Positions 10,936 to 21,080 of a DNA stretch of 64,000 bases are shown in pieces (within the stretch, counting starts at the first letter, position 1; each line of letters opens with the position of its first letter). The notes beneath the pieces were generated by a model, which did not search any database, was not told the DNA's origin, and saw only the letters and a program-made list of their open reading frames with translations. The DNA lies in contig JAGMUV010000006.1 in assembly GCA_020744425.1 (NCBI GenBank), positions 2,170,001-2,234,000 of the forward strand, given 5' to 3'. The translations under genes and the position numbers were made by a program. Origin of the DNA: Dactylonectria macrodidyma (taxonomy: Eukaryota; Ascomycota; Sordariomycetes; Hypocreales; Nectriaceae).

Positions 10936-12470
10936 ATGGCGGCCGACGACTTGACCAAACAAACGCCCCAACAGTTCTTTGAGAACATCGGCGACAAGGT
11001 CAAAAACCTTGCGCCCGTTGTCGATGGCACCGAAAACGAAGATGACGACCACCGGGCTGTCGAGGAGATTGAGTCGCTCTGCATGAATTGCGGTAAGAAT
11101 GTGAGTGCTTCGAGATTCTGCGCCTGCACCTGAGCCCCTGTTACTGATGCTAATCGTGCGCTTAGGGCGTTACCCGCCTCCTTCTCACTGCGATCCCTTA
11201 CTTCCGCGAAATTGTCATCATGTCCTTTTCCTGCGAACACTGCCACCTCCAGAACAACGAGATCCAAGCCGCTGGAACCGTCCAGCCCAAGGGAACTCAC
11301 TACGAGTTGCGCTTGACTGCCCTCGAAGACTTTGCCCGCCAGGTAGTCAAGTCAGATACAGCGACTGTCAAGTTTATCGAGTTGGATCTCGAGATCCCGG
11401 CTGGCCGTGGACAGCTGACAAATGTCGAGGGTCTCCTCAGCACCGTCATGGATGACCTCGAGCTTGGACAGGAAGCCCGCAAGGAACAGGCTCCCGAGGT
11501 GTACCCAAAAATCGCCGAAATCATTGCCAAGGGCCGTGCCATGTTGGCCGGCGACTCATTCCCTTTCCGCTTCTATGTTGATGACGCAGCTGGCAACTCG
11601 TTCATCGCCCCTGACCTGAAAGACGGCGTGGGCAAGTGGGAGAAACACGAGTTTGCCCGGACTCGCGAGCAAAACGAATCTCTAGGACTTTCTGACTCCG
11701 ACCCCAACGCCGCTGCCAACCTCTCCAACCCCGGCTTGACCGCCGAAGGCGACATCATTCCTAACGAGGTTTACAGCTTCCCCGCAACCTGCCCAGGTTG
11801 CATGCACCCCTGCACCACGCACATGAAGATGGTGGATATTCCTCACTTCAAGCAAGTCGTTCTCATGTCGACCGTTTGCGATGACTGCGGTTACCGCTCC
11901 AACGATGTGAAGACTGGTGGCGAGATTCCTGAGTTGGGCGAGAAAATCACTCTTAAAGTCAAGGATAGCACCGACCTTGCTCGTGACATTCTCAAGAGTG
12001 AGACATGTGCTCTGGAGTGCCCCGAGCTCCAGCTTCAGGTCAATCCAGGTACACTAGGCGGCCGTTTCACTACTGTCGAGGGCCTTCTCACGCAGGTCCG
12101 CAATGACCTCCACAGCCAGATTTTCGAAGCTGATGGCTCGGGCCACGGTGGCGATTCCCTCGCTGCACAGGAGAGGACCCAGTGGGATGCGTTCTTCTCC
12201 GGCCTCGACGCCGCCATTGCTGGCGACAAGCCCTTCACTATCATCCTCACCGACCCCTTCGCCAGCAGCTTCATCCAACCCCTAGTGGCCCCTCCCGCGC
12301 CAGACCCTAGTATTCAACGAGAAAACTATACCCGGACGGATGAAGAAGAAGAGGAATTGGGGCTTAAGGATATGAAACTCGAAGGTTATGAGGAGGATCA
12401 AAAGAACGTGGATGAACAGAAGCTGGCGGACGCAACAGAGGCAGCGAAGAATGAGACTGAAGACAGGTGA
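10936..12470 (+). CDS. ZPR1: Zinc finger protein ZPR1
   Basis: Exons 10936-11100 and 11166-12470; 489 residues. The family's two zinc finger plus alpha-helical hairpin/beta modules are present. The first zinc finger has Cys at 49, 52, 78 and 81 (CMNC...CEHC); the second at 264, 267, 293 and 296 (CPGC...CDDC). The GVTRLLLTAIPYFREI and VVLMSTVCDDCGYRSN motifs are diagnostic. In yeast ZPR1 is a dedicated folding factor for translation elongation factor eEF1A and moves to the nucleus under stress. The intron interrupts the first zinc finger, which is why the long open frame starts downstream at an internal Met. The C terminus is acidic and probably disordered. Confidence 0.97.
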
Positions 12471-13514
12471 CGAACCTTGACACTAATTAAAGAAATTAGA
12501 CACAGCAACGAATTAAAAGCATGATATGGGATCGTTATAAAATTTTCCCCATGAATCCGGAGCTTGTCTCTTCTGTCTCACTACCCCTCACTCCACGTTT
12601 CCTGTCAGAGTTTACCCACCACGTGGTTGGAACGCAACACATCAACGAACGCAAAGACAATCAAGCAAATGATCATCAGAAACTATAGTGTTCAAGGCGG
12701 AGCATGAGCATCACCGTCGGCTATTCTGCGTACAACATCTAACTCATGGAGTTGTGTGAACTTTGCATGAATCATGTCTATGATGTCATTTTGTGTTGCC
12801 ATTGTGGCTCTGTGTGAGTTCAGCCAAGACAATCTCACATGGAAATTGAAGCCATAGATTCAAGAGATATCTAAACGTACGTGCACTTGCGGGAGGAATA
12901 CTCAGTAGCTCATTGCGATTGGATCTTTCGTTGACCCGAGGCATTCAAGCATTATCAGAAAGCTTGGTTGTGCAAGTACCAAGACGTTCCCCACCTTCGA
13001 CCGAGGCATGAATTCCATTGCCGACATTGAATGCAACTCAGAAGAGTGCATTATGTTGGCGATCTCAACGTCATAGAATCGAAATAACCACCAAATGGCC
13101 AATGATATTAGCTGGCAGATTGGCGTGACATGGGCTAGTGATTTAACTGCAGCTGGAGCTCCATGAAGCAAGGATTAACACAGAACTTATGGCAATACCA
13201 AGACATGGGTAAGCATGTTGCTAGGATTAGACACAGTAGCGCTGTTGAAGTGTTCTGCCATGGAATGCGCGGGGGTACGAATGATGGTTTGATGATGGTA
13301 GTAAAAAAGAACGACGCGTTATGACGTTCTTGAGCGAAGATTATCCCTCACCAAATCTCAACGTCGTCTTCTCGAGTAGTTTATAAATGTAAAAATGCCT
13401 CGACGGTAGTTGCATCGAATTAGTTGATGCCATTTTCCCCTCGCAGTACTCTTTCATACTACCGACAAACCTACATGCGAGTCCAGTGTTTCTGTAATCA
13501 ACATTGAAACAGCA
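12471..13514. other. Intergenic region
   Basis: About 1 kb, moderately AT-rich, with no supportable gene. It holds the ZPR1 3' flank and the promoter of the small membrane protein that starts at 13515. Confidence 0.5.
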
Positions 13515-13982
13515 ATGGCTCCTCTATTGTCCTCGCCTGACATAAACATTGTCAAAAATCTTGCCCGATCATTAGCAACTGCAACTCTCAACCCTCCCCA
13601 GCTGGTCCAGCGACAAGATGCCCCGACCGCTACCGTTACTGTGATCGCAGACAGTGGCAATGGAACCAAAACGGGCCTGACCGGCGGCGCTATTGCTGGC
13701 ATTGTGATCGGCTCTGTTGTTGGGATCTTACTCCTGATATGGATTATTCGGTCATGCTTCAACTTAGGCGCACCCCCCCAGGAACGCGAGAAATGGTACC
13801 GCGACCCTCCTCGACACCGTCATCGTTCTCGTAGTGGACATCGGAGATCTAGCATATCCATGCCGCCGCCGGTTATCATCCAAGACTCAAGATCGAGAAG
13901 CCGTCACCGTCGCGCATCGCCGTCGTACGTCTATGCTACAGAAGCCGATAGGGGACGAAGAGGATCCCGCCATGGCTATTGA
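13515..13982 (+). CDS. Small single-pass membrane protein with Arg/Ser/His-rich tail
   Basis: An intronless 155-residue protein. Residues about 1-50 are Ser/Thr-rich with no clear signal peptide. A Gly/Ile/Val transmembrane helix (GGAIAGIVIGSVVGILLLIWII) spans about residues 56-77 and contains small-xxx-small motifs of the kind that support helix packing. The tail is strongly basic with RSRSGHRRSS and RSRSRHRR segments. The plan resembles fungal short mid2-like or wall-sensor-type membrane proteins (Ser/Thr ectodomain, one helix, cytosolic tail), but the ectodomain is short. I do not recognise a named family. The single clean helix and the ATG context make a real gene likely. Confidence 0.65.
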   Translation: MAPLLSSPDINIVKNLARSLATATLNPPQLVQRQDAPTATVTVIADSGNGTKTGLTGGAIAGIVIGSVVGILLLIWIIRSCFNLGAPPQEREKWYRDPPRHRHRSRSGHRRSSISMPPPVIIQDSRSRSRHRRASPSYVYATEADRGRRGSRHGY

Positions 13983-14795
13983 GCTGGCGCCCATTAGCCT
14001 TGCAGCGAATTCGGTGTCGTGTCGATAACCACGAAATACCAACACGCCCCATCTACGTTGCTGGGTCGCCCGGTCGAAACAGTCGTAGGGGAGGTGATAT
14101 TGGACATGATCCATGATACATCCCGACATGTTTCAAGAGCGACGAATTTATGATTGGAAAGAGTCGGAACTAAGGGAAGGCGAAAGCTATTATGGGTTAC
14201 TTCCATTAGACTTAATCATAGTCTCAAGGAGTAATTTTTGGCAGACGATGATATGAGAGTACGATTTATTGGTTGAGAGGAATTTTGTTATTATATTCAG
14301 ATAATACCCGCTAGGAACTCAAATAAATTAATGGCCTATTTCCTTTGCGATCAAAATTACTCCTGATGTGCCAGTTGACATGAGTGAACACGAGTCTGAA
14401 GTTGAAATGGCATCGGCGAAACCACCTCTTGCCACCAATAATCGATTCATCAAACGTTTGTATACTGTGCGTATTTGAATCATGCCTCTGAGGAGCTTCA
14501 GACTTGCGTTATCTTCCAAACCAAGATCACGACACGTGCGCATTTTAGTTCCAACATGGACGTCCTGTAGAAACAACAACAAGCGATGAGGTGTTTGGAG
14601 GACGAAATAAACATGGTCATTGGTGACTTGATGTTGAGAAACGACAACTCGATTGGTTCTCGTAGTGCATACAAACTAAATCAAAATGCAACTTCGTGAA
14701 GCGGATGCGATGAGAATCAAGCCAAATGATCGGCAGAATGACAAAAAGAAATTGCTACAGCTTAGAAATGGAGCGAAGCGCAAAAAAGATATGAA
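13983..14795. other. AT-richer intergenic region
   Basis: About 0.8 kb, visibly more AT-rich than its surroundings and without a convincing gene. The minus-strand open frame around 14328-14582 has no recognisable features. The tRNA terminator lies near its right end. Confidence 0.45.
14782..14787 (-). terminator. RNA polymerase III terminator of tRNA-Leu
   Basis: A run of six T on the minus strand begins 9 nt beyond the last base of the tRNA gene. This is the standard pol III stop signal. Confidence 0.85.
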
Positions 14796-14894
14796 TGACG
14801 ACTCTGGGGTTCGAACCCAGGCGGTTTCCCACTGCGGGTCTGGTTTCTGATTGAGAACCTAAACACAGCGCCTTAACCACTCGGCCAAATCGCC
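14796..14894 (-). tRNA. tRNA-Leu (anticodon UAG) with a 20-nt intron
   Basis: Read on the minus strand, a 7-bp acceptor stem (GGCGATT with AGTCGTC, including G-U pairs) is followed by a D-arm with GCC/GGC stem. The anticodon stem CTGTG pairs with CGCAG. The anticodon loop reads TTTAGG up to position 37, giving UAG. An intron of about 20 nt (14857-14838) follows the base after the anticodon, the canonical eukaryotic position. An 11-nt variable arm marks a class II tRNA, and the T-arm is CTGGG-TTCGAAC-CCCAG, with discriminator A. The A-box (TGGCCGAGTGG) and B-box (GGTTCGAACCC) promoters are internal. It is divergent from SEN54. Confidence 0.93.
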
Positions 14895-15099
14895 TTTTCT
14901 GATGTGAGCGTGATGGGTGCAACATTTGCTTAAGGATGGTGGATTATGGGATCATCCGCTTTAGCGGGGCAGGACAAGGCTTCACAGCCTCGCATCGGTT
15001 TTCCATCTTCCACAACTGCAAGCCTGCACGGAACATCAGCATTACGGCATGATCATCAAATTCTCCTCCAGCTCGAGTACCCGAAACTAGACGCCAGCC

Positions 15100-16467
15100 A
15101 TGGCATTCGACGACGACGATATCCCCAATGCGACGGGTCCTGCTGCCAACACTGCCCCGCCCGAGGATGCTGACGAAGATGCCCCCGACTATAAGCTGTT
15201 CTTGTCCATGTTCGATAAAGCTGGTGTGTCGAGCAAGGCAATTCGCAAGGGAGAGAAAGATTTCGAGTCCCACGGCACACGGGCGCAGGACAAGCTGCTA
15301 GAGGCGAGTCGCAATGTCATGGACAATGTGCTGAGCTATACGAGAATACACCGAGAGGATGCTTGGGTGCGAGGCTGGTGTTTTCCCGACTGGTGGGCGG
15401 ATCTCGAGCATGCTGGAGAACAGGAAGGGCTGTGGCTGCAGGACAGAGTCGTTGTGATGGAGCACGAGCGAGGGAACTGGCAAAAGGACATTGGACGGGC
15501 GGTACCAGCCAAGATCGAGCGAGCTGGTGCTGGACGACTTTGGCTGCTGCCTGAGGAGGCCATCTATCTGATCGAGCGTGGGACTGTCGATCTATGGTGG
15601 CCAAACCGGGAATTGGAAGAACTGCTCCCCAAAGCTGACGCTGTGGGCGAGGCTAGGCTCGACCTGGGGCCAGACAACTACGATATCGGACTACCGTTGA
15701 GTCTCGAGGCAGCCTATTCTCTCTTCATCGGCCACGATGGCGAGAGGGGCAAGATCTCACTCCCCAAGTATCACGTCTTTTCGCATCTTAAACGAGCAGG
15801 CTTCCACGTTCTACGTGCACCACCGGAACCCCAATTATCATCACCCCCCACCAAGACATTATGGGAGTGGCTATTCTCTCTCGTCGGCCAGGGCCAGGAC
15901 GCGCGGCCAAGGCAACAACGATCCGAGCCCCTCATCCAGCCAGGACTCTATCGTGCCTATCGGCCCATCTATCAGAAGTTGGCGATTCTTCCCCGCCACA
16001 AACCGCTGCCTACACCGGCAGAGGTGCATAAGCCAGAAGAGCCATTCCGGGTATTCTTCCACGTGTGGAAGACTGGTGGTGCTCCTTTCTCTAAAAAGGC
16101 TCCTCCGCCACCCGACTTCCGCATCGCAGTCGTCGATGCGGGTGAGTCATGCGTGCCATCATTGGACCAGATTGAGGCGCTCCTCGAGTCAACACCTTAC
16201 GACCCACCAAACAAGGCAGCCTGGCAAGGGCCAAGCCGTATGTACCAACGACTCAAGCATGGGCACCGAAACGTGCTCGTGGCAATTGTGGACCGCGGAC
16301 TCGTCAACTTTATGAGGTTTGGAGAAGGCGCTTTTGGGGAAGAAAGACTATTTGAACGGTTTGACAACAAGGGCGGTCCTAGGGGAGGTAAAAAAGGCGG
16401 CCGTGGAGGAAGGGGACGAGGCCGGGGCCGGGGCCGGGGCCGGGGTGGGCGAGGACATGGTGGATAA
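15100..16467 (+). CDS. SEN54: tRNA-splicing endonuclease subunit SEN54
   Basis: An intronless gene of 455 residues. The N-terminal half has the SEN54 signature: an acidic start, then a FESHGT..Q...L motif around residues 50-57 and the DAWVRGWCFPDWWADLE block, followed by the long helical/WH-like region ending in LPEEAIYLIERG. Residues 205-245 (PLSLEAAYSLFIG...YHVFSHLKRAGF) match the conserved SEN54 core, and the FRVFFHVWKTG segment belongs to the C-terminal domain. SEN54 is the structural partner of catalytic SEN2 in the heterotetramer that cuts pre-tRNA at intron boundaries. The last about 35 residues are a Gly-Gly-Arg tail ([13 protein letters not shown]), unusual for this protein and suggestive of RNA contact or arginine methylation. 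An intron-containing tRNA gene lies 205 bp upstream on the other strand. Confidence 0.93.
   Translation: MAFDDDDIPNATGPAANTAPPEDADEDAPDYKLFLSMFDKAGVSSKAIRKGEKDFESHGTRAQDKLLEASRNVMDNVLSYTRIHREDAWVRGWCFPDWWADLEHAGEQEGLWLQDRVVVMEHERGNWQKDIGRAVPAKIERAGAGRLWLLPEEAIYLIERGTVDLWWPNRELEELLPKADAVGEARLDLGPDNYDIGLPLSLEAAYSLFIGHDGERGKISLPKYHVFSHLKRAGFHVLRAPPEPQLSSPPTKTLWEWLFSLVGQGQDARPRQQRSEPLIQPGLYRAYRPIYQKLAILPRHKPLPTPAEVHKPEEPFRVFFHVWKTGGAPFSKKAPPPPDFRIAVVDAGESCVPSLDQIEALLESTPYDPPNKAAWQGPSRMYQRLKHGHRNVLVAIVDRGLVNFMRFGEGAFGEERLFERFDNKGGPRGGKKGGRGGRGRGRGRGRGRGGRGHGG
16410..16458. repeat. GGGGCC-type repeat encoding the SEN54 RG tail
   Basis: Tandem ggggcc hexamers (four consecutive copies within 16421-16446) encode the Arg-Gly repeats. 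The plus strand carries at least four closely spaced G4 runs, so a G-quadruplex is possible. Confidence 0.85.
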
Positions 16468-17904
16468 ATGTACCAATTAAAGGATAAAAGGATATTACGA
16501 GAAAGACACGACTTAATTACGATCATGTATGAATATGCGAGCCATGCAACCTACTTGAGCTGAAGCGTTTGAGTTACTACGATGGCGGTTGGCTTTGATC
16601 ATTCCTTGATCCTTTAACTTAAGCTGCTGCAAACCAAGGATGGATGCACTACTTGTTTCGGGCAATCCACGGACTCCAAATTAGAAGATACGAGGCCCAA
16701 CTGAGCAACACGAGTTTTTGACAGAATCCATAGCCAACGACTGACCTTGAGGGTTGTGTTCCATTCAAAAAAGGATCTCACTGTGCACGCACAAGAAAAA
16801 GGACAACTGGCCTTGACAAGTGCGAAAGTAACGACGGTTCAAGGTTACAGCACGCATGCAAGCCATTTTGTTTTGGGTTTCGCTTGCCTACCTAGACCTA
16901 AGACCTGCTTCTTCACTCGCATGTGCCGTGCATAGCCAATAGGTGAGGACCACTCCCAACCACTGGCAACTACGTGCGACCCAGCCGACGTTTCACGAGC
17001 CTTTCCTTTCTACCACAGTTTGTTGGTCATTTCTGAGATGTCATCTTCGGCAACACAGGTCCGCCAGAGGGCGAGACATGGTGAAAACCGGATGTGTTCC
17101 AGCGGCCCGAGGCCCTTGGTAACACGTCGGGTTGCATTGTCGATAGACTTTTTTATTATTTTTTATTTTGATGAGAAGCAACACGGGGGCAGCTTTCCGA
17201 TAGATTGGCCAGAGCACGGGCGCGGGATGAGGGAATTAATTCGACATTGGGCGCGCTCGTGGCGCCTGTAAGGGAAAACACAAAGATCAACGCAACTGAA
17301 AGGCTATTATGCACCTTGGCATACTACGTACGGCATCGAGGGCGCGTTGGCTTGGCACGAGATAATAGCGGGTTGTCTCAACAAGACGGTAAGAGCGGCG
17401 AACAACTGGTCAATACGACACACATTCGGCGAGTGGCGCGCCGACCCGGGGGGCTATTGTTGAACTACCTTATCACAGTGCCAACAAGCCCAGCTGAAAA
17501 TTGCAGTTGCCGTTTTGGTCGGTGATGAACTAGACTTGCAGGGGGTGTGTTAAATGGTTCCTTTTAAGGGTTGGCTTGGGGGTATTCGGGTATTCGACTC
17601 GGGCAGCTGAGACGAGCATCTGTGAGCAACCAACCAACCCGCCAACATAAGGGAAACCAGTCAAGAAAGATGGTTTTTTTTTATAGCCTAGGTAACTTTG
17701 TACTGGATACAACTTTCTGGGTGGCGAGCGTGGGAACCAACGCAAGACCCCCCCCCAAGAGAATGGGCCGATACGAGACCCGCAGAGTCGCGAACTTGGC
17801 GGAACTGGAAACTCGACATCTGATCCTGAGACGTAGCGCGATGGTGCTTGATTGCGGCCTCGAGTCATGAATGGATGAGCCAAGGATGGTGTTTGCTCCG
17901 GTCA

Positions 17905-17938
17905 GCTTTGGGCTTTGAGCTTTGAGCTTTGGACTTTG
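17905..17938. repeat. Short tandem repeat of TTTGAGC-like 7-mers
   Basis: Four to five tandem copies of a 7-bp unit (ctttgag/ctttggg/ctttgga). It is non-coding. Confidence 0.75.
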
Positions 17939-20100
17939 GTTCAACTCGTACTATGTACCAGCTTTGCTTTGCTTGCTTGCGTAAGATGGCGATGCGACAT
18001 GGCGCAGGCCGTCTAGAAGGGCAACACAGTGCGATTACGGTGTAGCAGAATCAGGTAATCATTGCATTTGAGTTTCGCAACTCAGCCGGGTAATGGGCAA
18101 TACCCGGGCCTCTGCAGTCAGACAGGATTGCACTGTGCGTACATAACACAGATTACGTCGTAAGCACTTGCATCAAGTCTTTCTCTTGTCAGGATTCCAT
18201 GGATGATGGCCGGATACGGGCTGGGACACATTGTGGGAAGCAATTGGATCTTGCTGGGCGCGGCGCAGAGACGACGTGGAGCCATTTTGTTTAGGCCATC
18301 ATCTTGCATCCTTGCCACCAATCGTGAAAAGAAGAAAAAAAAAAAAACTCACACCCTAGACATAGGTAGGTACTGTATCCCTCCCAAAGGATCATTCTAT
18401 CAAAGTCCCGCAAAGTTCAAAGAGGCTTCCAACAGGAACGACGCGGGTAACGGCGTCGGCAATTCGCGCCTTGATTCCGTTTGAGAAGGGTGCCTTGTTT
18501 GTTATGGGACTTGTTGAGATGTGGGCATTGACAGAAGGGTCTAGGATGGCCTTCCATCTCGAACCAAAGATAGATCTTTATGCTACCCGCGCTCCGTGTA
18601 GTTTTCTTGCTTCTGGACTTCGGGCAATCCAGGGGGGTGCGCGTGCACGTACGGAATACTGGCACTGCATTCTTGGGGCAATTTTTTTTTTTGCGGCGTC
18701 GTGATGGGCAGGCAAAAGGGTGTGTGAGGTGCCAGCATCTGGTGGGTGTGGGTGTAAGGCCGGATGTTTGGGAATTGTTGCGAGATTGCTATGACATTGG
18801 CCGCGCCTCTTTTCTGGGCTTACCGGATTATTGTTGTTGATTGGCGTCACGAAGGGCCAGCATGTCACCATCATGTATCCATCAGCACATGCGTCGTCTA
18901 TTTTGCTGGCGCGCTGTTGTTCTCAATCCGTGGTCCTGATCCGGATCATGACCTTTCCAGTTCAGGGTCGCACAAGCCTCATGGTAGCCGCACCGTGCGA
19001 GCGACTGTACGCCGAGGTTGGACATTGCCATTGTCTGCGAAATGTTAGAGAGCAAATATGATTTGTGGGGACATAGCCCAAAGGGGTACGAGCCCGTCCT
19101 ATGGGAGGCAAGTCGTGTCATCATTGTCGCCGTCAACCCAGTCATCGCTTGGCGCACGCACGTAATTCGCAATGAGGTACGGATCTACGAGTAGGTACAG
19201 TAGGGTCGCAGGGAGGGTTGGTACATGCCGTACCGTACCAATATACACTAAGGGGTGTGTTGTTCGGTCTCTCAGTTCCGGCGCTGGCACCTAGTGCATC
19301 TGAGCTGAGAGTGAGTTGTTGACGGTCAAGCCCAGAATCAGAAATGGCGGTGTCAAATCAAGAGCCAGCTCAGCCGCGGCAAGGGCATCCCACATCTTGG
19401 AATCTTGTCTAGCCAAACTGTCCGGAAAGAGGAGACAGAAGACAGAGTTCAAGGACATTGATGGATGACTTTTAGAGTTGAGTCGACCCATCGCGTGTGT
19501 CGCCAACACCTTATCTCAAGCAACCATGACAGGGGGGAGAGGGGAAAAAAGGATGGGCGAGCGCCTCCAATGTCCCGAGAACGCGCCGTGCTTCCTATTG
19601 CTCAACGTGTTTTGCTTGACTGATTGATTGACCGGGTGAGTGGCTGAGTGATTGGCTTCTGCCATGGACTAAGTGTGATTGACCGACATTGTGGGTAGAA
19701 ACTCGAGAAACGTTCGGTTGCGGAGTCGAGACCAGACAAACTCAACAGGCACGGTACAAGCAAGACATGAACAATGACCACCCACTGTTGTCGTCGTCCA
19801 CATGCGTGAATATGTACTATGCCAGTGATGCAGAAGTGGGTGAATGCGAATCCCTGCGACTCGTTGGTGTGTGCGCATGTGAGTGGTGGACGTAATGATG
19901 AATCAGAAAAAAAAGCGGCCCCATCCCATTTCCTTCACCACTGTTGTCCTCTCACCTTGTGAGGTACCGGGGTGCAAGAAGCGTTTGGGCAAGGTTGACT
20001 TGCCAAACCAAACCAATTATTATTAATTACTTCACCTTAGCCGGAGCTGGAGTAGGTACATTATCATGTGCGGATACCTAGCGTAGGCAGCCTGCCTTGG

Positions 20101-20150
20101 GAGGTTGAGGTAGGTGAGGTGAGGTGAGGTAAGGTAGGTTAGGTAGGTAG
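20101..20150. repeat. GGTGA/GGTAG purine-rich tandem tract
   Basis: About 50 bp of imperfect 4-5 bp units (ggtga, ggta, aggt) on the plus strand. It is non-coding and sits about 1 kb upstream of the next start codon. Confidence 0.8.
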
Positions 20151-20305
20151 CCAGTCGAGTAGCCAGTAGAGGTAGCCAATCCAACTGTCCCATCCTGACA
20201 AGTCCAGCCAGCCAGTGCCGCAGTCAACTGATGTCTCCCTTTCTCCCTTGGAAACTAAAACACGTCTCGCGCTCTCATTCCCTGCCCGTCCATCTCGCAT
20301 CTCCC

Positions 20306-20331
20306 GTCTCTCATCTCTCATCTCTCATCTC
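20306..20331. repeat. (TCTCTCA)3 tandem repeat in pyrimidine-rich leader
   Basis: Three tandem 7-bp units in a strongly CT-rich region that probably surrounds the transcription start of the downstream gene. Confidence 0.75.
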
Positions 20332-21080
20332 CCCGTCCACACACTTTCCACATCCCGCCACTGAAATTTTCCATCTGATTCTCCCTCACTTGCTTGCTTG
20401 ATTTCTGTCTGTCCGCCCATCTCGGCGCCTCTTTGGTCACTCTTCTTCGACTCACTCACTCCCCCCCAAACCCACTTCACTCCAACCCACTCCAAATCCA
20501 ACCAACCCACCATCACCCACCACCCCCTTTGCCTCTCACAACCGTTTTTTGTTTCGAACCTCTCACTCTCACTCTCTCTGTGTCTTTCTCTTGTTCAACT
20601 CTTGTCCGCAACATCGCCAACACGCTAGTAACTACACGTACACCCCCACGCCACCCCTTCCCTCCCCTTGGCCAACCTAATTCTGGCCACACACCCTGCA
20701 ACCCAAGCCCCCGATAAACCTCTTTAGCCTCTTTCTGCTCAGGGTTGCCAAGTTGGATTGGGATTGGGATTGGGACTGCGCTTATTGCTTTTAGCCCTGG
20801 CCCGGACTCTCAGATTCCAGATTCCAGATCCTCGGCCAACCAGGACGTTTGTCTTGATTCTCCATTCCTGCTTCCCGCCCCCGACGCGCGGGTCTTGTCG
20901 CTTCCTTCCTTCTTTCTGCCAACTGCCCTACACATCAGCCCTGACAGCCCCCAAAGGCCGCGACTCACTTCCCTCTTCCTTTGGAAACCAACTCGTGAAG
21001 CCTCTTCAAGAGTTAGCAACTCGCTTGCCCGCCCTCTTCGCATCGTTACTCCGGCTTCTCGTTTCTCTCAACATCGCACT

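Larger units (their letters stand above)
16468..21080. other. 4.6-kb gene-free region
   Basis: No gene can be supported across this stretch. The open frames are short and mutually overlapping, and none shows family features. It has several local low-complexity tracts: a TTTGRGC repeat at 17905-17938, a GGTGA/GGTAG tract at 20101-20150, TCTCTCA repeats at 20306-20331 and a long pyrimidine-rich tract (about 20260-20720). The pyrimidine-rich end is typical of the transcription-start region and 5' leader of highly expressed fungal genes, and probably belongs to the gene starting at 21081. A long non-coding transcript cannot be excluded. Confidence 0.5.
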
